Below the pieces are notes generated by a model that saw nothing but the letters and a program-made list of their open reading frames with translations, was not told the DNA's origin and searched no databases. Source: Liopterus haemorrhoidalis (taxonomy: Eukaryota; Arthropoda; Insecta; Coleoptera; Dytiscidae). Taken from it: DNA of 64,000 nt. The position numbers were made by a program, and so were the translations under genes. Location: NCBI GenBank assembly GCA_963971575.1, contig OZ020612.1, forward strand, positions 32,963,916 through 33,027,915, in the 5' to 3' direction. Shown here piece by piece: positions 12,491-23,737 of this stretch (the first letter of the stretch is position 1; each line of letters opens with the position of its first letter).

Positions 12491-12493
<3 letters not shown>
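12378..12493 (+). mobile_element. tRNA-derived SINE, family 1, copy 2 (5' truncated)
   Basis: From TGTGGTCTGCGTTGCTAAG through GTTCAGGCTTGGAATTTT and ATTGTCCTGGCTAAT it matches the SINE at 4893. The B box is decayed and the A box missing. The 3' end runs into a long TA microsatellite. Confidence 0.7.

Positions 12494-12568
<75 letters not shown>
12494..12568. repeat. (TA)n microsatellite
   Basis: About 37 uninterrupted TA units follow the SINE tail. An open frame through it is a by-product of the repeat. Confidence 0.95.
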
Positions 12569-12572
<4 letters not shown>

Positions 12573-13236
12573 TGTCACTCAGAATGTGTATATTTGACCG
12601 CTCGTTTTGTCACCCCAAACATCGGGCGCCTTGGGCCTGTGCCCTCTTGCCTTTCGCAGCTGCTGTATGTTTGTTCTATACACTGATGTACCTCGATAAA
12701 GCTATTAGCTAAATCTCGTCACCCCAAAAATTTCGAAAATTTCAAAAGATTTAAAACCTATTGCTTTGGTGATCCAATGCAATAACTGACGAATTCAGTG
12801 ACTAACCAACGAGGGTTTCGAGAAACGTGATGCGCAAAATAAAAAAAAGTTAAAGAAACATAACAAGCAAAAATAAAAAAGATTGTGAGGAACAAGACCA
12901 GCAAAGAAAAATTTTTTTTTTTGTAATAAAATTTTATACATGCATCTACGCATCAAGAGCCCATTCCAAAATTGAAAAAAAAAGTTTTTCCTTTAAATAC
13001 ATATATGTTTATTAACTTTTATAGTAAATTCTCAATATTTTGTCTATATGCGGGTGAAAGATCTGTAAATGCGTGACAAATGCGTTTGGTCAAATTTTCT
13101 ACAGTATAAATAGAGAGACAACACACTGTGTGAAGTGGGAGTTAAAGAAAGAGAGAGGCAAATAAAGACTCTGGAAAAAGTCGGTGTCCACATCGTCATT
13201 GTGTACCTACATATTTTTAATGATATTTTTTTGCAG
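12569..13236. other. Intron or upstream sequence before DAT exon a
   Basis: No gene or repeat is recognised. The last 30 bases hold the T-rich acceptor tract of DAT exon a. Confidence 0.5.
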
Positions 13237-13391
13237 GAATTGGTTACGCCGTGGTACTTATTGCTTTTTACGTCGATTTTTATTACAATGTCATTATTGC
13301 CTGGGCTTTAAGGTTCTTTTTTGCATCTTTTACAAGTATGTTACCCTGGACAACCTGCGATAATCCTTGGAATACGCCACAATGTCGTCCG
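13237..13391 (+). CDS. DAT: Dopamine transporter, exon a (TM3 and first half of extracellular loop 2); first exon seen
   Basis: This is the first visible coding exon of a neurotransmitter:sodium symporter (SLC6 family) that takes dopamine back into presynaptic cells using the Na+ and Cl- gradients. The exon follows a TTGCAG acceptor and ends at a GTAAGT donor. Its first two bases complete a Gly codon begun in an exon outside the window, and 51 full codons follow. It encodes TM3 with the FYVDFYYN segment, whose Asp and Tyr residues line the insect DAT substrate site, then the start of extracellular loop 2 with two cysteines nine residues apart ([12 protein letters not shown]) that form the conserved loop disulfide. 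The sequence is much closer to insect DAT than to insect SERT. TM1, TM2 and the N-terminus, about 100-130 residues in the family, are missing from the window. Confidence 0.95.
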
Positions 13392-13739
13392 GTAAGTAAT
13401 AAATATTTACTTATTATATTTAAGTATATGTGTGCAAAAGTTTTAGTCTATTTTTTACCTCTTTTCTGTGATAAAATTATTTAAAATTCAAATAAATTTT
13501 TATACCTACTTGGATTGGTACCACATGAATTTTCCGAACACAGCATTGTCCGCCGGCTGAACATACGCATTTCGGTTCTTATCAGAGAACCGAGTTTTTC
13601 ATTGTAGAAAATTATTATTGTCGACTAAAATTAAATTATGTTATAGAACAATTTTAACGCATATATTCATGGGCCAGTCATCAACGTCAACTGCGAAACC
13701 GAATATCCATGCCATAACATAAAGCTGAGGTTTACTGTA

Positions 13740-14449
13740 CCGGGTGTCCCATTTATCCGGGTTTGTATGGGGATCTCGAAAACTATAAGAGATTTGGTTA
13801 AATTAGGCCAAATTATCGCCATTACTAGTGAATTTGAATGGAACTTTTTTTGGTTTGAATAAAATGCGAAGGAAATTTTTTTATGATTTAGGACAAGAAA
13901 CGGAAAAAAATAAAATAGACAAGTATTTTATTTTGTAAATATTTATGATTTAACAGTGTTCTAATATATATAAACTATTGTAAATAAATAAGAAATATAT
14001 TATTAATGGAAATTAATGTATGTTGTATTTTTTTTTAATTAACCTAAACATCAAAATTTTAAAATTGTTAGTTCTATACATATACATATATATATTTCAA
14101 TAATAAAAAGTCATAGGTTCCATAAGAAAAGATTAAATTAGTACTAACAGCTGAAGAATGGTTAGTGAATTTTTCTTTTTACACCAGCCACCGTAAAGTA
14201 ATCATTAAGTTGCCTAAAGAAAGTTTTTTTTTTATAATATTTTATGATTTTTAATATGAAGTTATAGGGGAAAATAATATTTGGTTAATTTTAGTTTTTT
14301 GCTCATATCTAGTGTATACATTTTATCCAAAAAATGAAGTGCTATTCAAACGAAAAAATAATAGTGATAATTTGGTCTAATTTAACCCAAGATATATCTT
14401 TTGTAGTTTTAGAGATCCCCATACATTCCCTATTAAATGGGACACCCGG
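13740..14449. mobile_element. Long-TIR element flanked by TA (mariner-like MITE)
   Basis: Both ends begin CCGGGTGTCCCATTTA and stay inversely similar for about 80 bp, including TATGGGGATCTC and GGTTAAATTAG-CCAAATTATC. Each end is flanked by TA (13738-13739, 14450-14451), as expected for Tc1/mariner-type insertion. The interior is AT-rich without a transposase. A related single end (GAGATCCCCATGC ... GGGACACC) lies at 23275-23313. Confidence 0.75.
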
Positions 14450-14620
14450 TACTTAGGTATATCGTAAAAATCAGAGAATTACGGCCTACAGAAATGTAAA
14501 TTTGGGGAAGGAGGTATTTAACCATATTTGGCCAATTCGCACCCATATTTATAGTTATAAAGTTGGTTCTGTTTGTGTTTGGATATGCACTCTTGCGGGT
14601 ACATTTTATATGGGTAACCA

Positions 14621-14862
14621 GCTAACGGAGTGGTCGAGCGCATTAAGTCGTGCCGTTTTAGACTGTTAGAAACAGTGTGACTGGGCGGTCGATGGTTCGA
14701 GCCTCCTTCGTTGGTGATATTATTCGGGCGAGAATAATATGTTTACATTACTCTCATTTTCACGATCTCCTACACCCCTCATCCAGGTGTAGGAGATCGC
14801 CCCCTGGCATCGGCGATTAGCCTCGTTGCAGAAATACGCCGATGTAAAATGAAACAAATATA
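14621..14862 (+). mobile_element. tRNA-derived SINE, family 2 (Ser/Leu-like head), copy 1
   Basis: The head resembles a class II tRNA with a long variable arm: A box TGGTCGAGCGC at 14631-14641, a 14-nt extra arm region, and B box GGTTCGAGCC at 14694-14703. The body has CGTTGGTGATATTATTCGGG, GCGAGAATAATATG, a hairpin (CTCCTACACC / GGTGTAGGAG) and CCTGGCATCGGCGATTAG. A near full-length minus-strand copy lies at 54262-54500 and an interrupted copy at 16466-17040. Confidence 0.88.
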
Positions 14863-16465
14863 TAGTAAAAAAAATATATAGATATTAATAACCATAACAA
14901 GGTTATCAGTTTGTTTCTTAATGATTATTTTTTGTTACCTCAGAGTTTTGTTTATTTGGTAGATAAAATCCGTCTCAATTTGTAATACGAAACTAGATCT
15001 GGTTACTTTGGTGACTGTTGTGGTGTAAACAGACTTTGGCGTATCCGTGTGAACCAATACTATGATAATATTATAAATGTATTGTCAATATACAACATAA
15101 AAAATGAACTTTACCTGTTAGTTACGTATTACAAAATAAGACAGATAATACCTTCGTTTATTTTATTACTCGAGTACTAAAGTAGTATTTTTTTTAACTG
15201 TTATTAATAATTATTATTGAGTTGTTTATTTCATAATGCTTCTGCAATTACTGCTTAATTTTGTTCAATTGATAATACCAGCCAAATAAAGTTTTTAAGT
15301 TGGTTCTCTTTGCTTCTTAATGACTATTATTGCCAACATCTTAATTTTTTTTTGTTACTTTGGTACGAATTGATTTTATTACTTGAGTACCTAAAGTTTT
15401 ATTTCTTAAATAATTTTTAATATTTTTTATTAGGCAGTTTATTTCTTAATGGTTCTGCTGTTGCTGCTTAATTTTGTTAATTTGTTAATACGTTTGTAAA
15501 GGTTTAATACGTAAATAAACAAAAGTTATTTAAACAGAAACTGCTTTAATCACTCTGTTCAACGGTTACAAAACAGTATTCATAATGCCCGGGCAATTTA
15601 ATATTTTTTGTTACATTTATTATCTTGCCCGATTGTTTTGGGCATTATTCATAATGTCAGAGCATTGTGAATAGTGTCCTATTTATCATTTGGTCCATAA
15701 CATACACACAATTTCTTCTAAACAAAACAGAAGGTATACTTCGTATACCGGCGTAACCCTTCTCTACATTCACTGTTTATGTGTATCTAGTGAGATATGA
15801 AGCATGTGCTGCATTACGAATTCATCCAATTGGACGAAACAGTTACTGTCGAGCACTATAGTTGTTAACTGATTCATTTGGTCAATTTGAAATAAAACAG
15901 ATAAGATCATTTATTGGAATAGGAAGCCAGAAGGTCTTTATGCCGCATGATGCTTTTACTATTCAGCAAACCTTAACTAGGGCTGGAAAGTTGCTGTAAG
16001 AAACCGACATACGTTAATTTACCATCCCTCGTGCTTTTGTTTTATGAACAAGCGTTACTTTATATGTTAAAATAAAGCGAATACTTGCGAAAAATCAATA
16101 TGAAAATACTAAAACTTTTACACTTTTCATCAATAATAGCACTCTCTTGTCAGTTTAATGAACTATTTAATGCAACATCAGATTTTCAAAATATTAAATA
16201 CAAGCATACTCCACTTTGCAACTATTTACTTTTCTACAGGATCGTATTTGAATAGTAAGCAAGTCTTGCCATCCTTCTAAGCGCTAGACCTAAAGTTTGT
16301 TTTACAAAGTTTTTTATTTAAACAAAGTTTTGAATTGTAATAGCCATCGTACGTATCACATGCGTTGGCCCAAATTAGGTAAAACTAATTTTGTATTTTA
16401 GTTTTGTAATTTAAATTTAATTACGAAACATCAACCAAATAAAATTAAGTAATTCAAAAACTAAT
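14863..16465. other. DAT intron sequence; one imperfect hairpin
   Basis: No coding similarity is seen. Around 15572-15645 CATAATGCCCGGGCAA faces TTGCCCG...GGGCATTATTCATAATG, an imperfect inverted repeat that may be a small fold-back element. Confidence 0.4.
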
Positions 16466-17040
16466 TCGCCAACGGAGTGTCCGAGCCCGTTATATCACGC
16501 AGTTCTGACTGGTAAAGTCTGAATTGTGACGTAGCTGGTTCAAGTTCCCGTTGGTGATATTATGATAGATAGAAGGATACTATCGGACCTTTTGTTTAAA
16601 ATTATAAATAATATAATATATTGCCCAGACTTATTACAAAAAATTGGTTTAAACATCCCCGGTAAAAACTTAAGAAATACCACCCACCCTCTTTTATATG
16701 CCGTACTCTAGAACTAATTATATGTAAAACTCTCCGTTAAACTCTGCGAAAGTGTTTACTTCTTTACTGATTTAATCCATAAAATAAAAAATCAATTAAC
16801 GAAATATAAACATATAAACTGTTATATAAATTCATAACCACCTGGGAATTTATATTTATATTTTGAATACCTATTATTTTTTAAGAAACTCTAAAATAAC
16901 AAATTTTTATGTAAAATTGTGGTTGAAACTTGTGGGCCTGTGGGTTGGACCTGTTTTACAATCCTTCCAATGTAAATAAATAAATAAATTATTCGGGTGA
17001 GAATAATATCCCATTTTACCAATCATTCAACCCTCATCCA
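16466..17040 (+). mobile_element. SINE family 2, copy 2, split by a nested retroposon
   Basis: The SINE head (GCCAACGGAGTGTCCGAGC, then GGTTCAAGTTCCCGTTGGTG) runs to about 16561. The body resumes at about 16988 with ATTATTCGGGTGAGAATAAT. The roughly 425 bp between ends in (TAAA)n after CCTTCCAATG, the tail expected of a LINE or SINE, with ATTAT on both sides as a possible short target duplication. Confidence 0.7.
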
Positions 17041-17334
17041 AAAAAATTATAAATAGAAAAGAAATCAAATTTTAAATAAGCTCTGTATAATAGCCTTACA
17101 ATGAGTTGATTTTAGTCTTCTTGAAAAATAAACTTTTTTTCCTCGACACTTTAAATACTGTATAATATCATGAACTCATTTATGATCTTGTTATTATAAT
17201 ATACATATGACTAGAGGCCTCAGCCCGGCTACGCCGGTCTTCTCCCCTACGTTGATAAAACTCGTCGCTTCGCGACTCGTTTTAATATAATAAGGCATTT
17301 TGTCGCACTTGTCGATTATAAAACTCGTCGCTCA

Positions 17335-18003
17335 TTTTTTTTTAACACTATTTTATGGAAATTCCCCCTGCAAATGTCTTAAGTTTTATCGTTAATTCAC
17401 CTTAAATACTTAATTAGTTTTCTTCTGTCAAGAAATACGTTCAAAATGTGAAATATCGTCACATTTTAAATTGCAAAAAATTTGACAGCTGTCACCTTTT
17501 GAAATCTTGTAAGCATATTTTTTTTGAAAAATATGCTTACAAGATTTTTATTACATTATTTCTTTGAAAAATGTTTTCTGATGCCTCAAAATATTATCTC
17601 GCACGTCAAAAAAGCTATCTTGAACCATTATCACCACTTAACACTTTGATTAACCCTGAAATTTTTAATATATATAAATCTTTTTTTAACACTATTTTAT
17701 GGAAATTCGCCCTGCAAATGTCTTAAACTTAATCATTAATTCACCTTAAATCCTTCATTAGTATTCTTCTGTCAAGAAACACGTTCAAAATGTGAAATCT
17801 CGTCCCATTTTAAAATGCAAAAAATTTGACAGCTGTCTCCTTTTGAAACCTTGTAAGCATATTTTTGCCTCAAAATGCTCAAATAATGGCCCAGATTCTT
17901 TGAAAAATGTTTTCTGATACCTCAAATTATTATATCGCACGTCCAAAAAGTTTTCCTGAACCATTATTACCATTTAACACTTTGATTCTCGCCGTAAATA
18001 TTC
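17335..18003. repeat. Direct duplication of a ~344-bp unit
   Basis: AACACTATTTTATGGAAATT begins at 17344 and again at 17688. The two units align through AAATTTGACAGCTGTC, GTAAGCATATTTTT, GAAAAATGTTTTCTGATRCC and TTAACACTTTGATT. The first contains a palindrome GTAAGCATATT...AATATGCTTAC at 17510-17541, absent as such in the second. Open frames here are not conserved between units. Confidence 0.8.
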
Positions 18004-18599
18004 TGGACCGGCCGTCTTGTATTAAGAATATTTTTGAATTTTCGTCTGATAAAACCTGTCCTTGCCGATCAATGGTGACTTTGATTCGACACGGATTCCA
18101 GGAAAAAATGCATGATTTTTATCAATAAAAATTAGTCAGTACCCCCTGTCGAAATAAAATTAAGCCTAAGCACTAAAAAAAATATCATCCGGATAAGACG
18201 GCGGTTCATTTTCCTCTCTCCGCGTTACCGAAAAAATGAAGATACACCAGAAGTTGAATAGAACATACATACCACACTTGTACAATATAATAGTAGATTT
18301 TGATTAGTTTTATTTTATTTTTTTTATTTATTGTTTTATTGGCCGTTGGTCTTTCGACCATATTAGCCATTTTGATTAGTTATAATGTAACTATAGTTAT
18401 TTAAAGTAACATTTAATCTCTTTATAAGTCACGACCTTTTTTCAAACTAAAGTCAAAAGGTTTTGGAAACTGGGGTGGTAATATGGACCATAGGTAAAAA
18501 TGTAAAAAAAAACTCAACTAAAAATACAATTAAACAAGTAAATTTATTTTGAATTTTTAAGAATTAATTTCACATTTATAATTTTTAAAAGAAGTGTAA

Positions 18600-18770
18600 A
18601 AAAGAAGGTAAAAACTCTTGAGCAGAAGTCACAAATGAAAACCTCGCTGTCGCAGCCACTGTATAAGACGTGAGCCCATTATTTGCACCTTATACATTTC
18701 ATTTAATTTTTTCCCGGTTTTGAGCTCTTAAAAATCTCAGAACAGAAGATGCAATCAACATCTTCTTCGG
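18600..18770 (-). pseudogene. PHD-like zinc-finger tail of the pogo transposase
   Basis: Minus-strand residues read DCIFCSEIFKSS, then a stop, then MKCIRCK, a further stop, WAHVLYSGC and FICDFCS. The order of Cys pairs and WAH matches the PHD-like finger found at the end of some insect pogo transposases. Stops and one Cys-to-Tyr change show decay. Confidence 0.6.
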
Positions 18771-19266
18771 GACATTTCTGTCAAACCACTTCTTCGAACG
18801 TTGTGTTTCCAGATGACACGCTGAGGGTTTCATCAACTTTGTATTCCTTCTTCTCCCTTTGCTTTAATGAACAGTTTGCTGTTTACTTTTGGAATATTTT
18901 TCTCTTTCTGTAATGTTGTAGGCGTTTGTGAAACTGTGTTGTTTCCCACTTTATCCTTTTTCTGTCTTTTATCTTTTCTAGCTGTTTTTTATCTAATGAT
19001 GCTTTCTTATCCAATGGCGCTGTTAAAGCATTTTGCATTTTGCATTTTATTTGACTACTTCTTGTTCAAAATTGGAACTGGAAATATGTCTTCTGGTGAG
19101 AAAAAGGTTCGAGAGGTGGAAGAATCGGAAGGAGTTGAAGGACCTGCGGGCGAGACGTATCCTTCACTGACTCCTCTGATTTATATCCTGATGTGTTAGT
19201 CCTTTCGAATAATGAAGGAAGCACTGCGCCTTCATCATTATCATCCTAATTGGAATCTTCAGCAAT

Positions 19267-19740
19267 CTATTCTTCCCCAAGTTGAGCCGCAATGAAGTCA
19301 GCGTCAGAAAAAACGTCCCTGTCTAGTCGATAGATTCCTGTGCATTTAAAACCACTGACTGCAATGCTACCAGTCTGAACTTTCAAGTATGCCTTGCCAA
19401 ACATTTCTGAAATATTGTATGGACCTATCCCACCTGTGCTAAGTGCCTGTCTAATTTCTTCACTATAATAGTCTTTAAGGGGCCGAAAAGGCCGACCAAG
19501 GTGGTTGAAGCCGGTGTGTTTCTTGCTTTCAAGATGACATCAAGATTTATAGTATGGGAATAATGCTCATTCAGGATGAGCAAAATTCGAGGTCCTCTGC
19601 CGAAGGTTTTGTGTATTTGGTAAAATGATCAAACGACTCAATAAATAAATAAGACTGGACCCAGCCTGAGGGATGACATTTTCCCACAGCTCCAGGGGGT
19701 TCTCCTTTCATCAATCGCTGGGTCCAGTTTGTGTACGAAA
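19267..19740 (-). pseudogene. pogo-like DDE transposase fragment with frameshifts
   Basis: The segment 19267-19479 reads open as [15 protein letters not shown] ... [18 protein letters not shown] and ends at a stop. GF--TGI--LDRDVF is diagnostic for pogo/jerky-type DDE proteins (PF03184). Upstream, in another frame, [21 protein letters not shown] carries the second catalytic position, but the usual Asp is Asn (LNEH where LDGH is typical). An internal deletion removes the LPPHSTHKLQPLD-type region. The protein cannot be active. Confidence 0.8.
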
Positions 19741-20190
19741 AAATTATCAATGACGGGACGCATAACTATGATTACAATTACAAGTTTTCTTCTCTCTGCA
19801 GCAGTAAGAGCACCTATTTGTTATATTCTTTCCTTTAAGTCCAACTACATGTGACTACCCGTCACCATCTTCTCAAATAATCAACTAAACTCAGCACAGG
19901 AAAGATATTTATAAATTTCTAAATATGCTATTTTGAACCTTAATTTTATAACTAATTTTCCCTCTATAACTAGTATGGTACTTTTATAATTTATGGAATT
20001 TTTGAAGAATCGAAAAACAAACGTACACTTCGTAACTGTAGCGAACATGTGACTGATACCAGAAGTCAACTGTCTGTCTTGAAGCATGCTAAATGTTAGC
20101 TTATATTATTTCCTCACAGATCGCACACTTATTAGATCAAAAGTTAGCCGGTCCATATTACAGCCCCAGTCCATATTCCCACCTTCTGTC

Positions 20191-21437
20191 CTACGTATAT
20201 TATTATTGAGCTGGACATACATATTGTAGAATACGTCTTTACTAAAAAAAATTGTATTGTACCCAAATAGATGATCAAAATTTATGGCCCAAAAATTTCG
20301 GTTTTGGTTGATTGTTTTTCAGGATTTGTGACATAGTGATATAAAGTACCCTGCAAATCTACGTCTATGTCAATAAACTTGGAGGTTATATCTGTTTGTA
20401 TTTTGCGTTCTTTAAATAAATGGGTATTTCTAAGTTTTTCTTTATAATTTACTGAAGCTTAAGCATGTGAAGCAGGATCGTTGTCCCAACGATTCTTATA
20501 CTTGTGGAACACGAAGACCCATTTGAGATAAAAAATTTCTTGGTGGACCTCGTACTTTTTATATGTTCATTTTCCGTTAGAATAATTAATTAGTGCAATT
20601 ATTTTAATATGCAGGATTTATTCACATACCTATTTGGTCAAATAACTTAAATTTAATTATTAAAATGTCAATAGAATTAATTTATTTCTTTTTGTACCCA
20701 GAACCACCGAGACTTTACCCACAAACCCTGGGATTCCGCGAACCACAGTTTAAGAATCACTACACAACGCTTGAAAGGCCGGCTCCTTAAACTTCGTTTC
20801 TGCACGTTTTAGATGATTTTAAAACAATATGCAACAAAATATAAATTTCTATCTGTCTATCCGAAATTTACATAAAAACAGCTGGACAGATTATCACGAA
20901 ATTTGGCATGAGGACAAATATTCATTCTATGAGACGCTAACTAAAAACCTTGAAATACCTCACTTATTATTGATTTAATAACAACAACATATATCGTCAT
21001 ATTTCTGCAAAAAGTCACTAACTGAGTTTTTGTGCCAAACATAACTAATTGAAGCTGGTAACATAATATTATAATATTTTTCAAAGGTTATTGTCACTAA
21101 TCGCTAACTAAAATAAAATACAGATATTAGATGGCAAGCAAATAAAAAAATAAATAAATTCAAGTATTAAGAGTAACATAACATAAGTTTTATGATAAGA
21201 AAGTGGCTTTGAAGCAAAACTTAGAGTAAAAAAGTTAAACACTAATTTAAAAATTGTAATGCTATCTTTTAGTTCAATTATATCAATAAAAATAAAATGT
21301 TAGTGGTGACTTTTTGCAAGAATGTGACGATATGACAAAAAAGAATACAAATCTTATCTGTTTTACGCATTTTTTTTTTGTTTTAATTAGATGAATATTT
21401 GGGCAGTTTCGGGAAGCCCTAAAACTAAAATCTAGAA
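20191..21437. other. DAT intron; one isolated hAT-like end
   Basis: No gene is seen. ATTCCGCGAACCACAGTTTA near 20733 and AAGAATCACT resemble the right end of a hAT element, but I found no left partner. Confidence 0.35.
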
Positions 21438-21718
21438 CAGTGGTTCTCAACCAGGGTGCCGCGAGCTTTTCAAAATAAATTCGCCGCTATTCTCGGAATC
21501 TCGGTAAGACCCGTGTCTTACAGAAAATACGCGGGAAATGTGTTCTCTCTCACTCGTCATAAAACCCTTGCGAGTTTATTGGACGTCAAAAACGCCCGAC
21601 CTTGAACGGCTCGCTCGCTCGCTCTCTCTCTATTGTGACATATTTAATAGTAGTGTGCCGCGAAGATCTCACATTTTGCATAGGGGTGCCTTCACCTAAA
21701 AAAGGTTGAGAACCACTG
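21438..21718. mobile_element. hAT MITE with perfect TSD ATCTAGAA
   Basis: The termini CAGTGGTTCTCAACC and GGTTGAGAACCACTG are perfect 15-bp inverted repeats. ATCTAGAA flanks both sides exactly (21430-21437, 21719-21726). The 281-bp interior mentions GGTGCCGCGA near the ends and encodes nothing. The terminus is of the ZBED/Charlie-like hAT type. It lies about 330 bp before DAT exon b. Confidence 0.92.
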
Positions 21719-22051
21719 ATCTAGAAATATCTCAGTTCTTATTTACTTAAAATTTATTTAGAACGATGAAAAGATTTTTTTCTCTAATGTAGATTTTAAT
21801 AAATTGATTATTTTGCGCGGGGGGGGGCTTTTACTTTGTGCGAAACTTTGATCTTAAGTACTTCGAATTTAAGTGACTCATAAACTCTAGCCTTTATTCA
21901 AATTACCTGTAGCTCAAATTTTTATTTGTATCTTTTTCATTTTATTTACGGTATGTATTTTTTAACGTGTTTTTGTCGTCAGAACTTTTTTATTAGTTCC
22001 TAGTTTGTCATGCGGGTCATCTAAACGGGTAATCAACTTTTTCTGTTCTAG

Positions 22052-22426
22052 TTTGATCTTCAAAACGAGAATATAACAAATATTAGTTCAGTTGCAATTG
22101 TCGGAAATGATGGAGAGTCTCGATTCACTTCAGCAGCGTCCGAATATTTTAACCGGGCTATTCTCGAATTACACCAAAGTGAGGGCTTACATGATCTTGG
22201 AGCGATTAAATGGGACATAGCACTTTGCCTCTTGGCTGTTTATTTGATCTGTTATTTTAGTTTATGGAAAGGAATATCAACTTCTGGAAAAGTGGTTTGG
22301 TTCACAGCTTTGTTTCCTTATGCTGTGTTATTAATTTTGTTGATTAGAGGAATTACTTTACCTGGATCAGCGGAAGGTATCAAGTATTATCTTTACCCAA
22401 ATTTTGACGTTATCTCAAAGGCAGAG
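22052..22426 (+). CDS. DAT: Dopamine transporter, exon b (extracellular loop 2, TM4, TM5)
   Basis: The exon has a TTCTAG acceptor, a GTGAGT donor, phase 0 on both sides and 125 codons. It completes extracellular loop 2, with two candidate N-glycosylation sequons (NIT and NIS) near residues 7-12 of the exon. The conserved stretch [19 protein letters not shown] leads into TM4, then [19 protein letters not shown] leads into TM5, and the start of extracellular loop 3 ends the exon. The loop is shorter than in Drosophila DAT, as expected for this variable region. There is no stop or frameshift. Confidence 0.96.
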
Positions 22427-23737
22427 GTGAGTAAAATTTGATGTCCTTCTAATTTGTATTGAAGATGGTGCATGTTAATTTTAAAAATCGACTTTTTTTC
22501 TTTAAAAATGTTGTTTTAAGTAAAAGCAAATTATTAATTTATTCTCTTAATTTACTAATAAAAAAAAAAAAAAAAAATCCGCTTAAAGTCTATTTTAGTG
22601 TGTGTGAATTTGTCAGGTTGGAATAACAAAACTGGCGAATCAACAAAGCGTTAGATTAAATCGTGTTTTTGGTAGACCTGTAAACATGGATTTACAAAAT
22701 GCAAGCTTAAGTTTTACCTCTTGTTAAAGCTTCATTTAACACAATAAATCTTGGTCTAATTGTTTCAAAAATTCTGATAGTAGTTTGTCCTAGTTCATCA
22801 ACATTTTCGTGACTTCGGGCATACAATTTATTTTTATTTAATTATAATTAATTTAAATTTAATTTAAAGCCCTTTATTTTGATAGACAAAAAACATTTTT
22901 TCATTTATTTACGAAAATAAAATAGCACTTTTTTATATGGTTGAATAGCAAAAAAAAAATATCTATTCAAAATTATCATAATCTAGTAGAAGCTCCATAT
23001 GAAAAATTAGTATTGAACCCGGTAACTTGAAAACGGTACGCGATCAAAAATTTTGAGAACCTTTGTAAATTCACCATGAAAAAGTGCACACCAAAATCAC
23101 TTAATATTTTAATTTTGGAAGTTGATGAGCAAAAATTAAAAACTGGAAAATTTCCATTTTCGTGCATATCTAACCTATGCATTTTTTGGAGGGAGCAAAG
23201 ACATCGTTCAAAATGGTCCCTTAATGCAGCAATTTTGACCTAGTTTAACTGACCTCGTGTCTATTACCGTTCTCGAGATCCCCATGCTTAACAAGTTATT
23301 TGGGACACCTTGTATATTCTAAGTTTTCCTATTTTTATTTAGAACAAAAATATAAATTTTCGTTTCTATATCAATCTCGTACATATTAAATGCAAAATTG
23401 AATTTAAAGACGTACACATTAATTGATTATATTATAATAATATTCAGTCTTCTTCTGGACTTCTGCAAAATATTCAAAACATCATATATGCATAATTCAG
23501 GATATAAACAACAAAGAAAGTCTATTTAAACCATCTTCTGACATGTTTGAAGACAGTGTTTTGAAGATAGTTTTTAAATAATTTAACGTAGAAAATGATC
23601 GTTCTCCAGTACGTTGTTTACTGGAAACTTTACTAATATTTTTGACAGTTTTTATAGAAATATACTCGTATTTGATTAACTTTCTTACACATCTACAAAC
23701 ATTCTATAAACTGATTTTGGTGGCACATTTAGATATT
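22427..23737. other. DAT intron b-c, first half
   Basis: AT-rich intron with a poly(A) run at 22560-22577. GAGATCCCCATGC...GGGACACC at 23275-23313 matches the end of the long-TIR element at 13740 without a detected partner. Confidence 0.45.

Larger units (their letters stand above)
18450..20190 (-). mobile_element. pogo/Tigger-type DNA transposon, degraded
   Basis: Inverted ends CTGGGGTGGTAATATGGACC (from 18470) and, in reverse complement, CTGGGGCTGTAATATGGACC (from 20169) bracket the element. Minus-strand coding remnants in order are an AAERRKLV segment near 19800, LILNEHYSHT near 19590, an open C-terminal DDE stretch at 19267-19479, and a Cys/His zinc-finger-like tail near 18600-18760. The element is inside the long DAT intron in antisense orientation. 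Exact termini and the target duplication are not resolved. Confidence 0.75.

Noticed and set aside
12422..12712. Frame with a long Tyr-Ile run
   Set aside because: It is a translation of a (TA)n microsatellite plus SINE sequence.
14621..14705. Functional tRNA-Ser or tRNA-Leu gene
   Set aside because: The same head and non-tRNA body occur at 16466 and 54262 with A-rich tails, so it is a SINE.
18867..19199. 110-codon plus-strand frame with hydrophobic segments
   Set aside because: It is antisense to the minus-strand pogo transposase C-terminal region; its hydrophobic look comes from the T-rich antisense strand.
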